Shown one piece after another: positions 32,189 through 41,200 of a DNA stretch of 64,000 nt; positions within the stretch are counted from its first letter, which is position 1; each line of letters starts with the position of its first letter. The position numbers were made by a program, and so were the translations under genes. The notes under the pieces are model-generated. The model saw only the letters and a list, made by a program, of their open reading frames with translations, did not search any database and was not told the DNA's origin. The stretch is from positions 186,001-250,000 of the forward strand of contig JAEUKE010000270.1 in the NCBI GenBank assembly GCA_016794345.1. The letters are read 5' to 3'. This DNA comes from Myxococcales bacterium. GTDB lineage: Bacteria > Myxococcota_A > Polyangia > Polyangiales > Polyangiaceae.

Positions 32189-32523
32189 GCGCGGCGAGCC
32201 CCTTCGCCGCCGCGCTGCTCTTCGGCGCGCTGTCGCTCGCACCCTTTCAGTGTCCGAGCGATCCCAACCCCGAGCAACGCCGCGAGGAGACGCCCGGCGA
32301 GGCGCTCCACGATCTCGCAAACGAGTTCAAGAAGGCCGGCGATCGCGACGCGCACGTCCGCACGCTGCAGTACCTCATCCAGAAGTACCCGCGGAGCCGG
32401 CACGCCGTGGAGGCGCACCAGGAGCTCGAGGCCATGGGCGTCGCGTCGCCCGACCCTCGCGATCTCGCGGACCCGGCCAACGCGGAGAAGCCCGCCGCGT
32501 CGTCGTCCAGCGCGGCACCCTGA
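32185..32523 (+). CDS. Small exported helical protein, possibly TPR/TolA-binding-like
   Basis: This 112-aa protein starts at GTG 32185, overlapping the thiG stop by four bases. It has a signal-like N-terminus (SPFAAALLFGALSLAPFQC) with a possible lipidated Cys. A central helical pair follows (ALHDLANEFKKAGDRDAHVR, TLQYLIQKYPRSRHAVEAHQ) of the YbgF/TPR-like type (tetratricopeptide residues Y-P-x-S-x-x-A). The C-terminus is disordered. Coupling to thiG seems incidental. Function unknown. Confidence 0.6.
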   Translation: MSAASPFAAALLFGALSLAPFQCPSDPNPEQRREETPGEALHDLANEFKKAGDRDAHVRTLQYLIQKYPRSRHAVEAHQELEAMGVASPDPRDLADPANAEKPAASSSSAAP

Positions 32524-32527
32524 CGAG

Positions 32528-33310
32528 TCAGGATCCAGCGGCGCCGAACGCGCGCTTCACGATCTCCGGGAGCACGTCCGCTGCGCGCTCCCGCACGCGG
32601 TGGGACACGAAGCCGCTCACCTCCGACTCCCCGGGGTTGATCTCGACCGCCGCGCGGCCGCGCCTCTGGGCCTCGATCACCGGCTGCGCGATGTACGGAA
32701 AGACGCTCGTCGTCCCGACGCTGAAGACCAGATCGAAGCCGCGCTCGAGCTCCCGCGCGTACACCTCGACCGCGGCCTCCGGGAGCATCTCGCCGAAGAG
32801 CACGACGTCGGGCCGCTCGATCGAAGAGCAGGCGCTGCAACGGGGCGGGATTCCGAGCCCCGCGTAGTCGGTCACGGTCCGCTCGGACGGGCACGTGGTG
32901 CACGAGAGGCGCCGTACTGTGCCGTGGATCTCGATGACGTTGTTCGACCCGGCGTCTCGGTGCAGGCCGTCGACGTTCTGCGTGAGCACCCAGGTGCGCT
33001 CGATCCGGCGCTCGACCTCGGCCATCGCGAGGTGGCCGGCGCTCGGCTTCGCGCCACGGCAGGCACGCTCGATGGCGGCGATGTGCCGCCACGAGACCTC
33101 CGGGCGTCGCGCGAACATGGCGCCGCTCAGCGCGACCTCGATCGGGATGCCCTCCTCGGTGTCCTGGTCCTCGTAGAGGCCGCCGATCCCGCGGTATGTG
33201 GGCAGCCCCGAGTCTGCCGACACTCCCGCGCCGGTCACGAAGAGCACGCTCCGCGCCCCGCGCAGAAGGTCGGCGACTTCGTCGAGCAGGCTCGCCGGAG
33301 AGAGGGCCAC
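32528..33310 (-). CDS. NAD-dependent protein deacylase (sirtuin family)
   Basis: Sirtuins remove acyl groups from lysines, consuming NAD. This 260-aa protein has the NAD loop VTGAGVSADSGLPTYRG, the QNVDGLH motif, catalytic His129 in IEIHGT, and a structural zinc from C137-x2-C140 and C158-x2-C161. VGTTSVFPYIA and EINPGES follow. The CobB/SIRT5 desuccinylase pair Tyr-x-x-Arg is not evident where expected (region GAMFARRPEVSW). The family is therefore called broadly. The start is GTG. It converges on the thiG-linked gene 5 bp away. Confidence 0.93.
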   Translation of the reverse strand: MALSPASLLDEVADLLRGARSVLFVTGAGVSADSGLPTYRGIGGLYEDQDTEEGIPIEVALSGAMFARRPEVSWRHIAAIERACRGAKPSAGHLAMAEVERRIERTWVLTQNVDGLHRDAGSNNVIEIHGTVRRLSCTTCPSERTVTDYAGLGIPPRCSACSSIERPDVVLFGEMLPEAAVEVYARELERGFDLVFSVGTTSVFPYIAQPVIEAQRRGRAAVEINPGESEVSGFVSHRVRERAADVLPEIVKRAFGAAGS

Positions 33311-33356
33311 GAGCCGGGAGTCTACCGCGCGGCTCGGGGCGGGGCCACGTGTGGGC

Positions 33357-34847
33357 TCACCTGTCGACGAGGGGCCACTCGTGCACGGGCGCGCCTTCGG
33401 TCGCGCGCGCGACGTACCCTCGAACGACCCGGTCGATGGCGTCGCTACGAGATGACGAAGTCGTCATGATGTTGTCGAGCGACTGCCGCTGCCAGATCGC
33501 GCCGTTTTGCCGCCGCTCGATGCGCCGCCGCACCACCTCGATCGCGGCGGACGCGTCGGAGGGCTCGACGCCCTCCTCGATCAGCGCGGCCTCGGCGAGG
33601 TCGCAGAGCTCGAGCACGACCACTGGCGCGGGCCGGAGCTCGGGCCTGCCGGTGCGGCTCGGCCAGAGCAGGTCGGCGTCGAGGCCCGCCCGGGCCGCCT
33701 CGTAGAAGTTGCGCCGGGCCTGGCCGAACGTGAAGCAGGCGATCCACTTCTCCTCGTCGCGCCGCATCGCGATCGTGCTCCCGAGCGCCAGCGCGGCATT
33801 CGCGGCCATGTCGATCGGGGTAGGGCCCGACGCCATCGCGCGCATCTCGACCCGCAGGTGCCCCCCGTCGGCGCTGTCGTAGATGGCCCGGTTCCATCGC
33901 CAGACCGTGCCCTGGTGCAGCCGGAGCTCGGCCAGCGCCGGCACCCCGCCCGCGCGGAGGACCTCGTGGGGAACCTCGTCGCTCACGACCGGCAGCAGCG
34001 GATCGTGCATGGCGACCGACTCCGCGAACAGCTCGTGGATGCCCCGGCGCGCCCACCCGTGGCCGAATGAGACACGCGCTGGGCGCCAGTCGTCGCTCGT
34101 GGCCTGGGGGCGATCGTCGACCGACTGGCGGAACAGCGCGATCCGCGTCTCGTCCCAGAGCACGCGGCCGAGGAACGTCGGTGAGTTCGCCGACGCGGCG
34201 ACGACGGGCGCGGTGACGACCTGCGCCGCGTTGTAGGTGCGGGCGAAGTCCTCCGGGTTGCAGCGGAGGTGCACCTGGAGGGAGGTGTTCGCCCCCTCGG
34301 ACGTGACGTCCTCCACCATGACCTCCAAGAGCTCCCGCCCGCGGATCCGGAGATTGAACGGGCCTTCTTGCGCGGCCCGCAGCGCAGCCGAGATGGCGCG
34401 GTAGCGCCGCTTGTCGGTCATCATCGAGCCCTGCAGGTGGTGCTCCTCGAGCGTCGGGAGGATGCCCACGCTCACCGGCACGACACCGAGCGACGCGGCC
34501 GCCGCGCGCACCGACGCGAGCGCGCCTTCGAGCTGGGCCCGGAGCGCCGCGAAAGGCCTTCCGCGGAGCGGAAGCGGCGGGGCGTTGTATTCGAGGTTGA
34601 ACCGGTTGATCTCGGTGGTGAAGCAGGGCGAGTCGAGCGCCGCGAGCACCTCGTCCGCCACCGGGGCGGGGCGCGCGCTCCGGTCGACCAGGTCGAGCTC
34701 CACCTCCGCGCCGATCGTCGTGGGGCCGGCGCCGAACCCGGGGCGCAGGAGCACCTGCTCCAGCGCGTCGAGGCCGGCGCGCAGCTTGTCCACGAAGACG
34801 CGATGGTCTTCGAGGGTGAAGGTCTCCCGGTCGATCTCCAGCCCCAT
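33357..34847 (-). CDS. Glutamate-cysteine ligase family 2 (GCS2) protein
   Basis: This 496-aa protein carries the carboxylate-amine ligase pattern of the GCS2 family: TTIGAEVELDLVD near the N-terminus, TEINRFNLEYNAPP, VSVGILPTLEEHHL, EGANTSLQVHLRCNPED (substrate-binding), and HLRVEMRAMASGPTPID. Members condense glutamate with cysteine or related amines in low-molecular-weight thiol (glutathione or ergothioneine) synthesis. No gshB or egtB neighbour exists, so the exact product is open. The start is ATG 34847. The frame is open much further upstream, but that part is antisense to other genes. It is divergent from the thiE-like gene, 91 bp away. Confidence 0.85.
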   Translation of the reverse strand: MGLEIDRETFTLEDHRVFVDKLRAGLDALEQVLLRPGFGAGPTTIGAEVELDLVDRSARPAPVADEVLAALDSPCFTTEINRFNLEYNAPPLPLRGRPFAALRAQLEGALASVRAAAASLGVVPVSVGILPTLEEHHLQGSMMTDKRRYRAISAALRAAQEGPFNLRIRGRELLEVMVEDVTSEGANTSLQVHLRCNPEDFARTYNAAQVVTAPVVAASANSPTFLGRVLWDETRIALFRQSVDDRPQATSDDWRPARVSFGHGWARRGIHELFAESVAMHDPLLPVVSDEVPHEVLRAGGVPALAELRLHQGTVWRWNRAIYDSADGGHLRVEMRAMASGPTPIDMAANAALALGSTIAMRRDEEKWIACFTFGQARRNFYEAARAGLDADLLWPSRTGRPELRPAPVVVLELCDLAEAALIEEGVEPSDASAAIEVVRRRIERRQNGAIWQRQSLDNIMTTSSSRSDAIDRVVRGYVARATEGAPVHEWPLVDR

Positions 34848-34938
34848 GAGGAGCGCAGAGGGGCAGAAACCGTGCCATGCGGCAGACGCAGTCTCATCCC
34901 GGGACGGCCATCGCACTGCTTGCGTGGCGGCGAAGGCC

Positions 34939-35565
34939 GTGCGCCAGATCGGGAGGGTGAGCTCCCCCCGCGTGATCCAGATCACCGATCGAACGACGCT
35001 TGACGGTCCCACCGTCGCGACGCGCGTCGCCGCGGCGGGAGGCGCCGGGGGTGAGCTCTTGTTGCTCCTGCGCGACAAGGATCTCCCGCGCGCCGAGCGG
35101 AGGCGACTCGGGCTCGTGTTGCGACGGCTCACGCGGGAGGCGGGCGCGGCGCTCGTCGTCGCGGCGGACGCAGAGCTCGCGCGCGAGATCGACGCTGACG
35201 GCGTGCACCTCGGCGGGGACGGCTTCTCGAGCTTGCCGTCGGTGGCGCGCGCGTGGCCGGGCGCCTGGATCTCGATCGCCTGCCACACGGTGGACGAGGT
35301 CGCCGAGGCCGCCGAGCGCGGCGCGAGCGCCGCCATCCTGTCGCCGATCTTTTCGACCCCCGGGAAGGGGGTGCCCCTCGGGATCGAGGCCCTCGCCCGC
35401 GCGCGGGCGCTGCTCGATGCGCGCGGCTCCTCGCTGCTGCTGGCTGCGCTGGGCGGCGTCACGCTCGAGTCCGCGCCGTCTTGCGTCGCTGCAGGCGCGA
35501 GCGCGGTGGCGTCGATCCGCGCCGACCTCACGCCCTTGCTCCGCCCGAGGCCGCGGCCCGGCTGA
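34939..35565 (+). CDS. Thiamine-phosphate synthase / TenI family protein
   Basis: This ~208-aa TIM-barrel protein starts VIQITDRTT, a ThiE-like beginning. It has LLLLLRDKDLPRAERRR (where ThiE has QxR/K), DADGVHLGGDG, ISIACHTVDE, the phosphate loop LSPIFSTPGKG and LAALGGVT. In authentic ThiE the segment before the HLG motif contains a V-N-D-R/H-x-x-x-A motif; here it reads VAADAELARE. The pyrophosphate-binding Asn and basic residue are missing, so it might be a TenI-like aminotransferase-less relative rather than active ThiE. The start is uncertain: GTG at 34939, 34957 or 34972. Confidence 0.8.
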   Translation: MRQIGRVSSPRVIQITDRTTLDGPTVATRVAAAGGAGGELLLLLRDKDLPRAERRRLGLVLRRLTREAGAALVVAADAELAREIDADGVHLGGDGFSSLPSVARAWPGAWISIACHTVDEVAEAAERGASAAILSPIFSTPGKGVPLGIEALARARALLDARGSSLLLAALGGVTLESAPSCVAAGASAVASIRADLTPLLRPRPRPG

Positions 35566-35666
35566 GCGCGAGCCACCCCGAACGTAATTTTCCAGCTCAT
35601 CACGATCGGGGTCATCGCACGCGATCGAGCAGGAACCTCGCGCGCGCGCCGCTGTCTCGTCCGCCC

Positions 35667-37637
35667 ATGCGTTGCGCCAGCTTGCTGACGGGGCTCGCCC
35701 TCCTCTTCCCTGCCTCGCTCGCCCGAGCGGACGAGTTCTCCGCGACGCGCTCGGACGATCTCGTCGAGCGCGCTCACGTCGTCGAGATCTCGCTCCGGCA
35801 AGACCACGCGATCCTCGAGGTGGAGCGGACGGTCTACAACGGGGGAAAGCGACCCGACCAGGCCACGTTCCACATCTTCCAGCCCCCCGAGGCGGTCGCG
35901 ATCGGTCTGCGGACGCAGGGCGTCGCCGACGGCAAGCCGATCTGGTTCGAAGGCGAGCTGATGGAGGCCGAGGCGGCGGCCGCGAAGTACCAGGAGCTCA
36001 CGGGGATCGGCGGCTACTACCCCAAGGACCCGGCGCTGCTCTCGTGGCGCTCGCAAGGGCACCTGGCCCTGCAGGTCTTCCCTTGCATGCCGGCCCAGGA
36101 GAAGAAGGTCGCTTACAAGCTCGTCATGCCGACGCGCTACGAGGGCGGGAAGTTCGTGCTCGAGCTCCCCAGCCTGGGGACGGAGGAGATCGTCCCCAAG
36201 GCGACCGTGTCGCTCGCGGGGGGGCGCGGCACGCTCGACGGTGAGAAGCTCCCGGCCCGCTTCGAGCTCGACGAGCCGCACCGGCTCGAGCAGTCCGCCA
36301 CCTTCTTCGGGCCCGTGGGCGGTCGGCTCGCCTCGGTCCCGATCGACGAGGAGAGCACGCTCGCCGGCTTCCACCTCGACGTGTCGCCGCGCCTCTCCGT
36401 CGTGCCCGAGAGCGCCCGCGTGGTCGTGCTCCTCGACGCCTCGCGCTCGCTCTCGGAAGACGAGCGGAGCGCCTCGCTCTCCGCGGCGCGCGCGTACCTC
36501 GGCCACTTCTCCGGCGACCGGTCACGAGCCGCGGTCCTCGCGTTCTCGCGCCAGGTCGAGCCGCTGACGAAGGGCTTCACCGCGATCGAGTCGGCTCGTG
36601 GGGCGATCGATGCGGCCTCGCTCCCGTTCGAGAACGGGAGCGAGGTTTCGCTCGCGCTGAAGCGCGCGGGCGAGCTCCTCTCGCAAGCGCCGGACGGGGC
36701 GGCGCGGCGGGTCGTCCTCTTCACGGACCTGCTGACGAAGGAGGCGCTCACGCCCGAGGTGGTGAAGAAGGCCCTCCCGAAGGGAGCCACGCTGCACGTG
36801 GTCGCGCCGTCGCTCGGAAGCCCCGCGCTCGACCGTGACGACGTCGATCCGTGGGCCGCCGTCCCGCGCGCGACGGGCGGGCTGCTCTGGCGCGCGAGCG
36901 CGACGCCCGAGGCGGACGAGTCGACCCGGATGCGCGAGGTCTTCGAGGAGCTCGCGCGCCCGCTCAAGCTCGACAAGGTCTCGGTCCGCGCGCCGGGGCT
37001 CGAGGAGGAGATCACCGAGCTCGTGCTCGCCGAAGGGGAGGGGCTCGAGCGGCACCTCGTCTCGAGCGAGCGCATGTCGAAGGTCACGTTCGAAGCCGAG
37101 CTCTGGTCGGAGCCCGTCAAGAAGACGCTCGTGCCTGACGCGGAGTACGGCAGGCTCCGCGCCGCGCTCGTGTTCGGCAGCGACCTCTACGGGGAGCTCG
37201 ACGAGAAGCAGATGATGGCGCTCGCCAAACACGGCCGCGCCGTCTCGCCAGTGACGAGCTACCTCGCCATCGAGCCCGGCGTCCGCCCTTCGACCGAGGG
37301 GCTCGAGCTCGTGGGCGTGGGCGAGGGCGGAGGCGGCAGAGGCGGCGGCATCGGCCTCAGTGGTGTCGGGGCGATGGGCGGCGGCGCAGGCAGCCCGCCG
37401 GACTACGCGGCGCTGCTCGCCGAGGCGCTGGCTGGCGCCAAGAAGACGTGCGGCGTGGTGAGCGCGGAGGTGTCCGTCGAGTCGACGCTCGCGGAGATCG
37501 TCGAGGTGAACGTGACGGTCCGGGATCAGGACAAGTCCGAGGCGAAGCGATCGTGCCTGGTCGAGCAGACGTGGCGCGCGACGCTCCCGGCGGCCTTTGC
37601 TGGCGTCGCTTACCGCGTCACCGCGACGCGCCTCTGA
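35667..37637 (+). CDS. Exported VIT and von Willebrand A domain protein
   Basis: This 656-aa protein has a Sec signal (MRCASLLTGLALLFPASLARA). A VIT (inter-alpha-trypsin N-terminal) domain follows: EISLRQDHAILEVERTVYNG, ERTVYN, HIFQPPEAVAIG, LMEAEAAAAKYQE. A vWA domain then runs from ~250, with MIDAS D257-x-S-x-S in LLDASRSLSED, FTDLLTKEA and downstream beta strands. A Gly-rich segment (VGVGEGGGGRGGGIGLSG, GVGAMGGGAGS) and a conserved beta tail complete it. VIT-vWA proteins bind metal-dependent ligands at the cell surface. No anchor is seen. Confidence 0.85.
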   Translation: MRCASLLTGLALLFPASLARADEFSATRSDDLVERAHVVEISLRQDHAILEVERTVYNGGKRPDQATFHIFQPPEAVAIGLRTQGVADGKPIWFEGELMEAEAAAAKYQELTGIGGYYPKDPALLSWRSQGHLALQVFPCMPAQEKKVAYKLVMPTRYEGGKFVLELPSLGTEEIVPKATVSLAGGRGTLDGEKLPARFELDEPHRLEQSATFFGPVGGRLASVPIDEESTLAGFHLDVSPRLSVVPESARVVVLLDASRSLSEDERSASLSAARAYLGHFSGDRSRAAVLAFSRQVEPLTKGFTAIESARGAIDAASLPFENGSEVSLALKRAGELLSQAPDGAARRVVLFTDLLTKEALTPEVVKKALPKGATLHVVAPSLGSPALDRDDVDPWAAVPRATGGLLWRASATPEADESTRMREVFEELARPLKLDKVSVRAPGLEEEITELVLAEGEGLERHLVSSERMSKVTFEAELWSEPVKKTLVPDAEYGRLRAALVFGSDLYGELDEKQMMALAKHGRAVSPVTSYLAIEPGVRPSTEGLELVGVGEGGGGRGGGIGLSGVGAMGGGAGSPPDYAALLAEALAGAKKTCGVVSAEVSVESTLAEIVEVNVTVRDQDKSEAKRSCLVEQTWRATLPAAFAGVAYRVTATRL

Positions 37638-37689
37638 GGGCCTCACGTCGGGCGATCTCCGGAGCGGGTTCGTGCTGTAGCCTGGCGCC

Positions 37690-38238
37690 GTGCGGATCAA
37701 AGGCACAGCGGTGCGCAGCGTGCTCGAGGGCATCGAGGCCGCTTACGGCGCGAACGCCCTCGCGCGGGTGAAGGCCGCGCTCCCGCCGGCCGTCCGCGCG
37801 GAGATCGAGCCCAGCGTGCTCGCGTCGAAGGAGTACGGCGTCGGGGTCAACGCGGCGCTGCACGACGCCGTGAGCGAGGTCCTGGGTGCCGGCAGCATCG
37901 CGGCCAACCGCCGCGTCGGCGCGGAGGCCGCGCGGATCGATTTCCGCGGGGTCTACTCGGTCTTCCTGCGCGTCGCGGACTACGAGACGCTCCTGCGGCG
38001 GCTCGACCGCGCGTTCCGGCAATACAACTCCCAGGGCCACGTGACCTGGGAGGAGATCCGGCCGGGGCGAGCCCAGGGCCGGATCGACGGCGTCGAGGGC
38101 TTCACCGAGCCCATGTGGCACGCGATCGCCGGCCGCCTCGAAGCGCTGCTCGTGCTCGCCGGCGCCAAGCGCGCGACGACCACGGTCGAGAGCTGGAGCT
38201 CGAAGCACTGCGCGTTCCTCGCGCGCTGGACGCCCTGA
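37690..38238 (+). CDS. DUF2378-type protein
   Basis: This 182-aa protein is predicted soluble with an alpha/beta pattern: MRIKGTAVRSVLEGIEAAYG, PSVLASKEYGVGVNAALHD, GRAQGRIDGVEGFTEPMWHA, TTTVESWSSKHCAFLARW. The overall plan matches the myxobacterial TIGR02265/DUF2378 paralogous family, which is abundant only in Myxococcota. No catalytic site is known. The start is GTG. Family assignment is by resemblance and should be confirmed by profile search. Confidence 0.6.
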   Translation: MRIKGTAVRSVLEGIEAAYGANALARVKAALPPAVRAEIEPSVLASKEYGVGVNAALHDAVSEVLGAGSIAANRRVGAEAARIDFRGVYSVFLRVADYETLLRRLDRAFRQYNSQGHVTWEEIRPGRAQGRIDGVEGFTEPMWHAIAGRLEALLVLAGAKRATTTVESWSSKHCAFLARWTP

Positions 38239-38293
38239 TCGAAGTCCGAGGACGGCCTCGACGCTCGTCCGTCGACTTGCTACGAGGCAATCC

Positions 38294-41200
38294 GTGCCCA
38301 ACCCCGAAAAAGGCGCCTTTTCCCAGGTCCGCACCGAAATCGATTTCCCGTCCGACGAGGCGCGCATCCTCGCCTTCTGGAAGGCAAAGAAGATCTTCGA
38401 GAAGAGCCTCTCGGCCGAGACGCGGGCGACCGGACCCTCGAAGGGCACCTACGTCTTCTACGAGGGCCCGCCCACGGCCAACGGCATGCCCCACAACGGG
38501 CACGTCCTCACCCGCGCCGTGAAGGACGCGTTCCCGCGCTACAAGACCATGCAGGGCTTCGACGTGCCCCGCAAGGCGGGCTGGGACACCCACGGCCTGC
38601 CGGTCGAGGTCGAGGTCGAGAAGGAGCTCCGCATCCACGGCAAGGCCGGCATCGAGGCCTACGGGGTCGAGCCCTTCACGCACCGGTGCATCGAGAGCGT
38701 GTTCCGTTACACCGAGGCCTGGGAGAAGCTCACCGACAAGATCGGCTTCTGGGTCGATCTGCCGACGGCCTACGTCACCTACCACCGGAGCTACGTCGAG
38801 AGCGTGTGGTGGGCCCTCTCGGAGCTCTTCAAGAAGGGCCTGCTCTACCAGGGCCACAAGGTCGTCTGGTGGTGGGCGCAGGGCGGCACCGCGCTCTCGA
38901 GCGCCGAGGTCGGCCTCGGCTACAAGACGGTGGACGACCCGAGCGTCTTCGTGGCGTTCCCGCTCGCGAGCGATCCGAAGACGGCGCTCCTCGTCTGGAC
39001 GACGACCCCGTGGACTTTGCCGTCCAACATGTACGCCGCCGTCCACCCCGAGCTCGACTACGTGTTCGTCGAGGGGGCAGGGGACCGCACGCTGGTCATG
39101 GCGAAGGGCCTCGTCGAGGCGGTCGGCAAGAAGCTCGGCGCCGAGCTCCGCGTCGTCAAGGTGGTGAAGGGCAAGGATCTGGTCGGCACGAAATACGTGC
39201 CGCCGTTCGATGTCTTCGCCGAGGCCGGCGCCGCGCACCGTGAGGTCTTCTCGGTCATCGCGGCCGACTTCGTGCTCCTGGACGCGTCCGGCATCGTGCA
39301 CGTCGCGCCGGCCTTCGGTGAGGACGACAACAACGCCCACCGCAAGCTCCTCACCACCCACCCGGACCTGCCGCTGCTCTGCGCGATCTCCGCCGACGGC
39401 ACGTTCACCGAGGTGCTGCCGCGCTACCAGGGCCGCTGGGTCAAGGACTGCGACAAGGACATCCAGGCCGAGCTGAAGGAGCGCGGCCTGCTCATCCACG
39501 CGGAGGTCTACCGCCACGAGTATCCGTTCTGCTGGCGGAGCGACAAGGACCCGCTCATCCAGTTCGCGCGACCGGCCTGGTACATCCGCACCACGCGCGA
39601 GATCCACCGCGCCATCGAAAATAACAACACTGTCAACTGGCTGCCCGAGCACATCCAGTCGGGTCGCTTCGGGGACTTCCTCCGCAACAACGTGGACTGG
39701 GCCCTCAGCCGTGAGCGCTACTGGGGCACGCCGCTCAACGTCTGGATCAACGACGAGACGGGGAACATGGAGGCGCCCGCGAGCGTGGAGGAGATCCTCG
39801 CCAAGAACCCGCGGGCGTTCGACCACTTCGTCGAGGCGAAGAAGAAGAACCCCGAGCTGAGCGAGCACCTCATGGTGCACAAGCCCTGGGTCGACGCGGT
39901 CACCTGGCAGAACCCGGGCGAGCCGGGGACCTACCGCCGTGTGCCCGAGGTGATCGACTGCTGGTTCGACTCCGGCTGCATGCCGTTCGCGCAGTGGGGC
40001 TACCCGCACGCGTCCGGCTCCAAGGAGGTCTTCGAGAAGAGCTTCCCCGCCGACTTCATCAGCGAGGCGATCGACCAGACCCGCGGCTGGTTCTACTCGC
40101 TGCTCATGATCTCGACGCTCGTCTTCCCCGACCGGCCGTTCCCGCACCCCTACAAGACGTGTGTCGTGCTCGGGCACGTCGGCGACAAGGAGGGGAAGAA
40201 GGAGTCGAAGTCGAAGGGCAACTACACCCCGCCGGAGGTCATCCTCGAGCGCGTGCGGATGGAGTTCGCGGTCGTCCCAGCCGGCGCCGCCAAGCTGGCC
40301 GAGACCGAAGGCGTGGCCTTCATCGCGCGCGAGGACTACGAAGGCCTCGACCTCACGGGCGAGAGCGCGAAGGTGAAGGTCTGCGGCGCCGGCGCGGAGG
40401 TGTCGCTCGAGCTCAAGCCCGGCAAGGGCCTGCCCCGGCGTATCGTCGCCATGCACGCGGCGGATCTCGCGAAGCTCGGCGCCACGCCAGGCCCCGATCC
40501 GCTGAAGGTCATGCCGGTCGAGGTGCCGCGCCTCCCGGCCGCGCAGAAGGTCTGGATCGAAGACCCGACGACCCCCGCGCCCGGCGCGGACGCTTTCCGC
40601 TGGTTCTTCTACGCGTCGAGCCCGTCGTGGTCGAACACGCGCCACTCGCTCACCAACGTTCGCCTCGAGCAGAAGGAGTTCTTGGTCAAGCTGCGGAACG
40701 TCTACAGCTTCTTCACCATCTACGCGAACATCGACGGCTTCGAGCCGTCGCGCGACAAGGGCCGCCCGGCGATGGAGCGCGCCGAGCTCGACCGGTGGAT
40801 GCTCGGTGAGCTCGCCGCGGCGACGCAGAAGGTGACCGCAGCGCTCGAGGGCTACCTCCTCTACGACGCCGCCCGAGCCCTCGTCGATCTCGTGGAGTCG
40901 CTCTCCAACTGGTACGTGCGCCGCAGCCGGGCTCGCTTCTGGGCGCCGGGCACGTTTCCCCCGGCTGATTCGAGCGGGGCCCCGACCCCGCTCGACGGAG
41001 CTTCGGCGCAGCGGGCCAGCCAGGACAAGGCGGACGCGTACGCCACGCTCTACGAGGTGCTCGTCGCCATCGCGGGGCTCTCGGCGCCGTTCGTGCCGTA
41101 CTTCGCGGAGGAGCTCTGGCAGAACCTGGTGCGCGGTCCGTTCCCCTCGTCGGCGGAGAGCGTGCACCTGTCGAAGTTCCCGGTCGCGGACGAGTCTGCG

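Noticed and set aside
34848..36506. Upstream extension of the GCS2 ligase frame
   Set aside because: It runs antisense through the thiE-like and VIT-vWA genes and has no homologous content.
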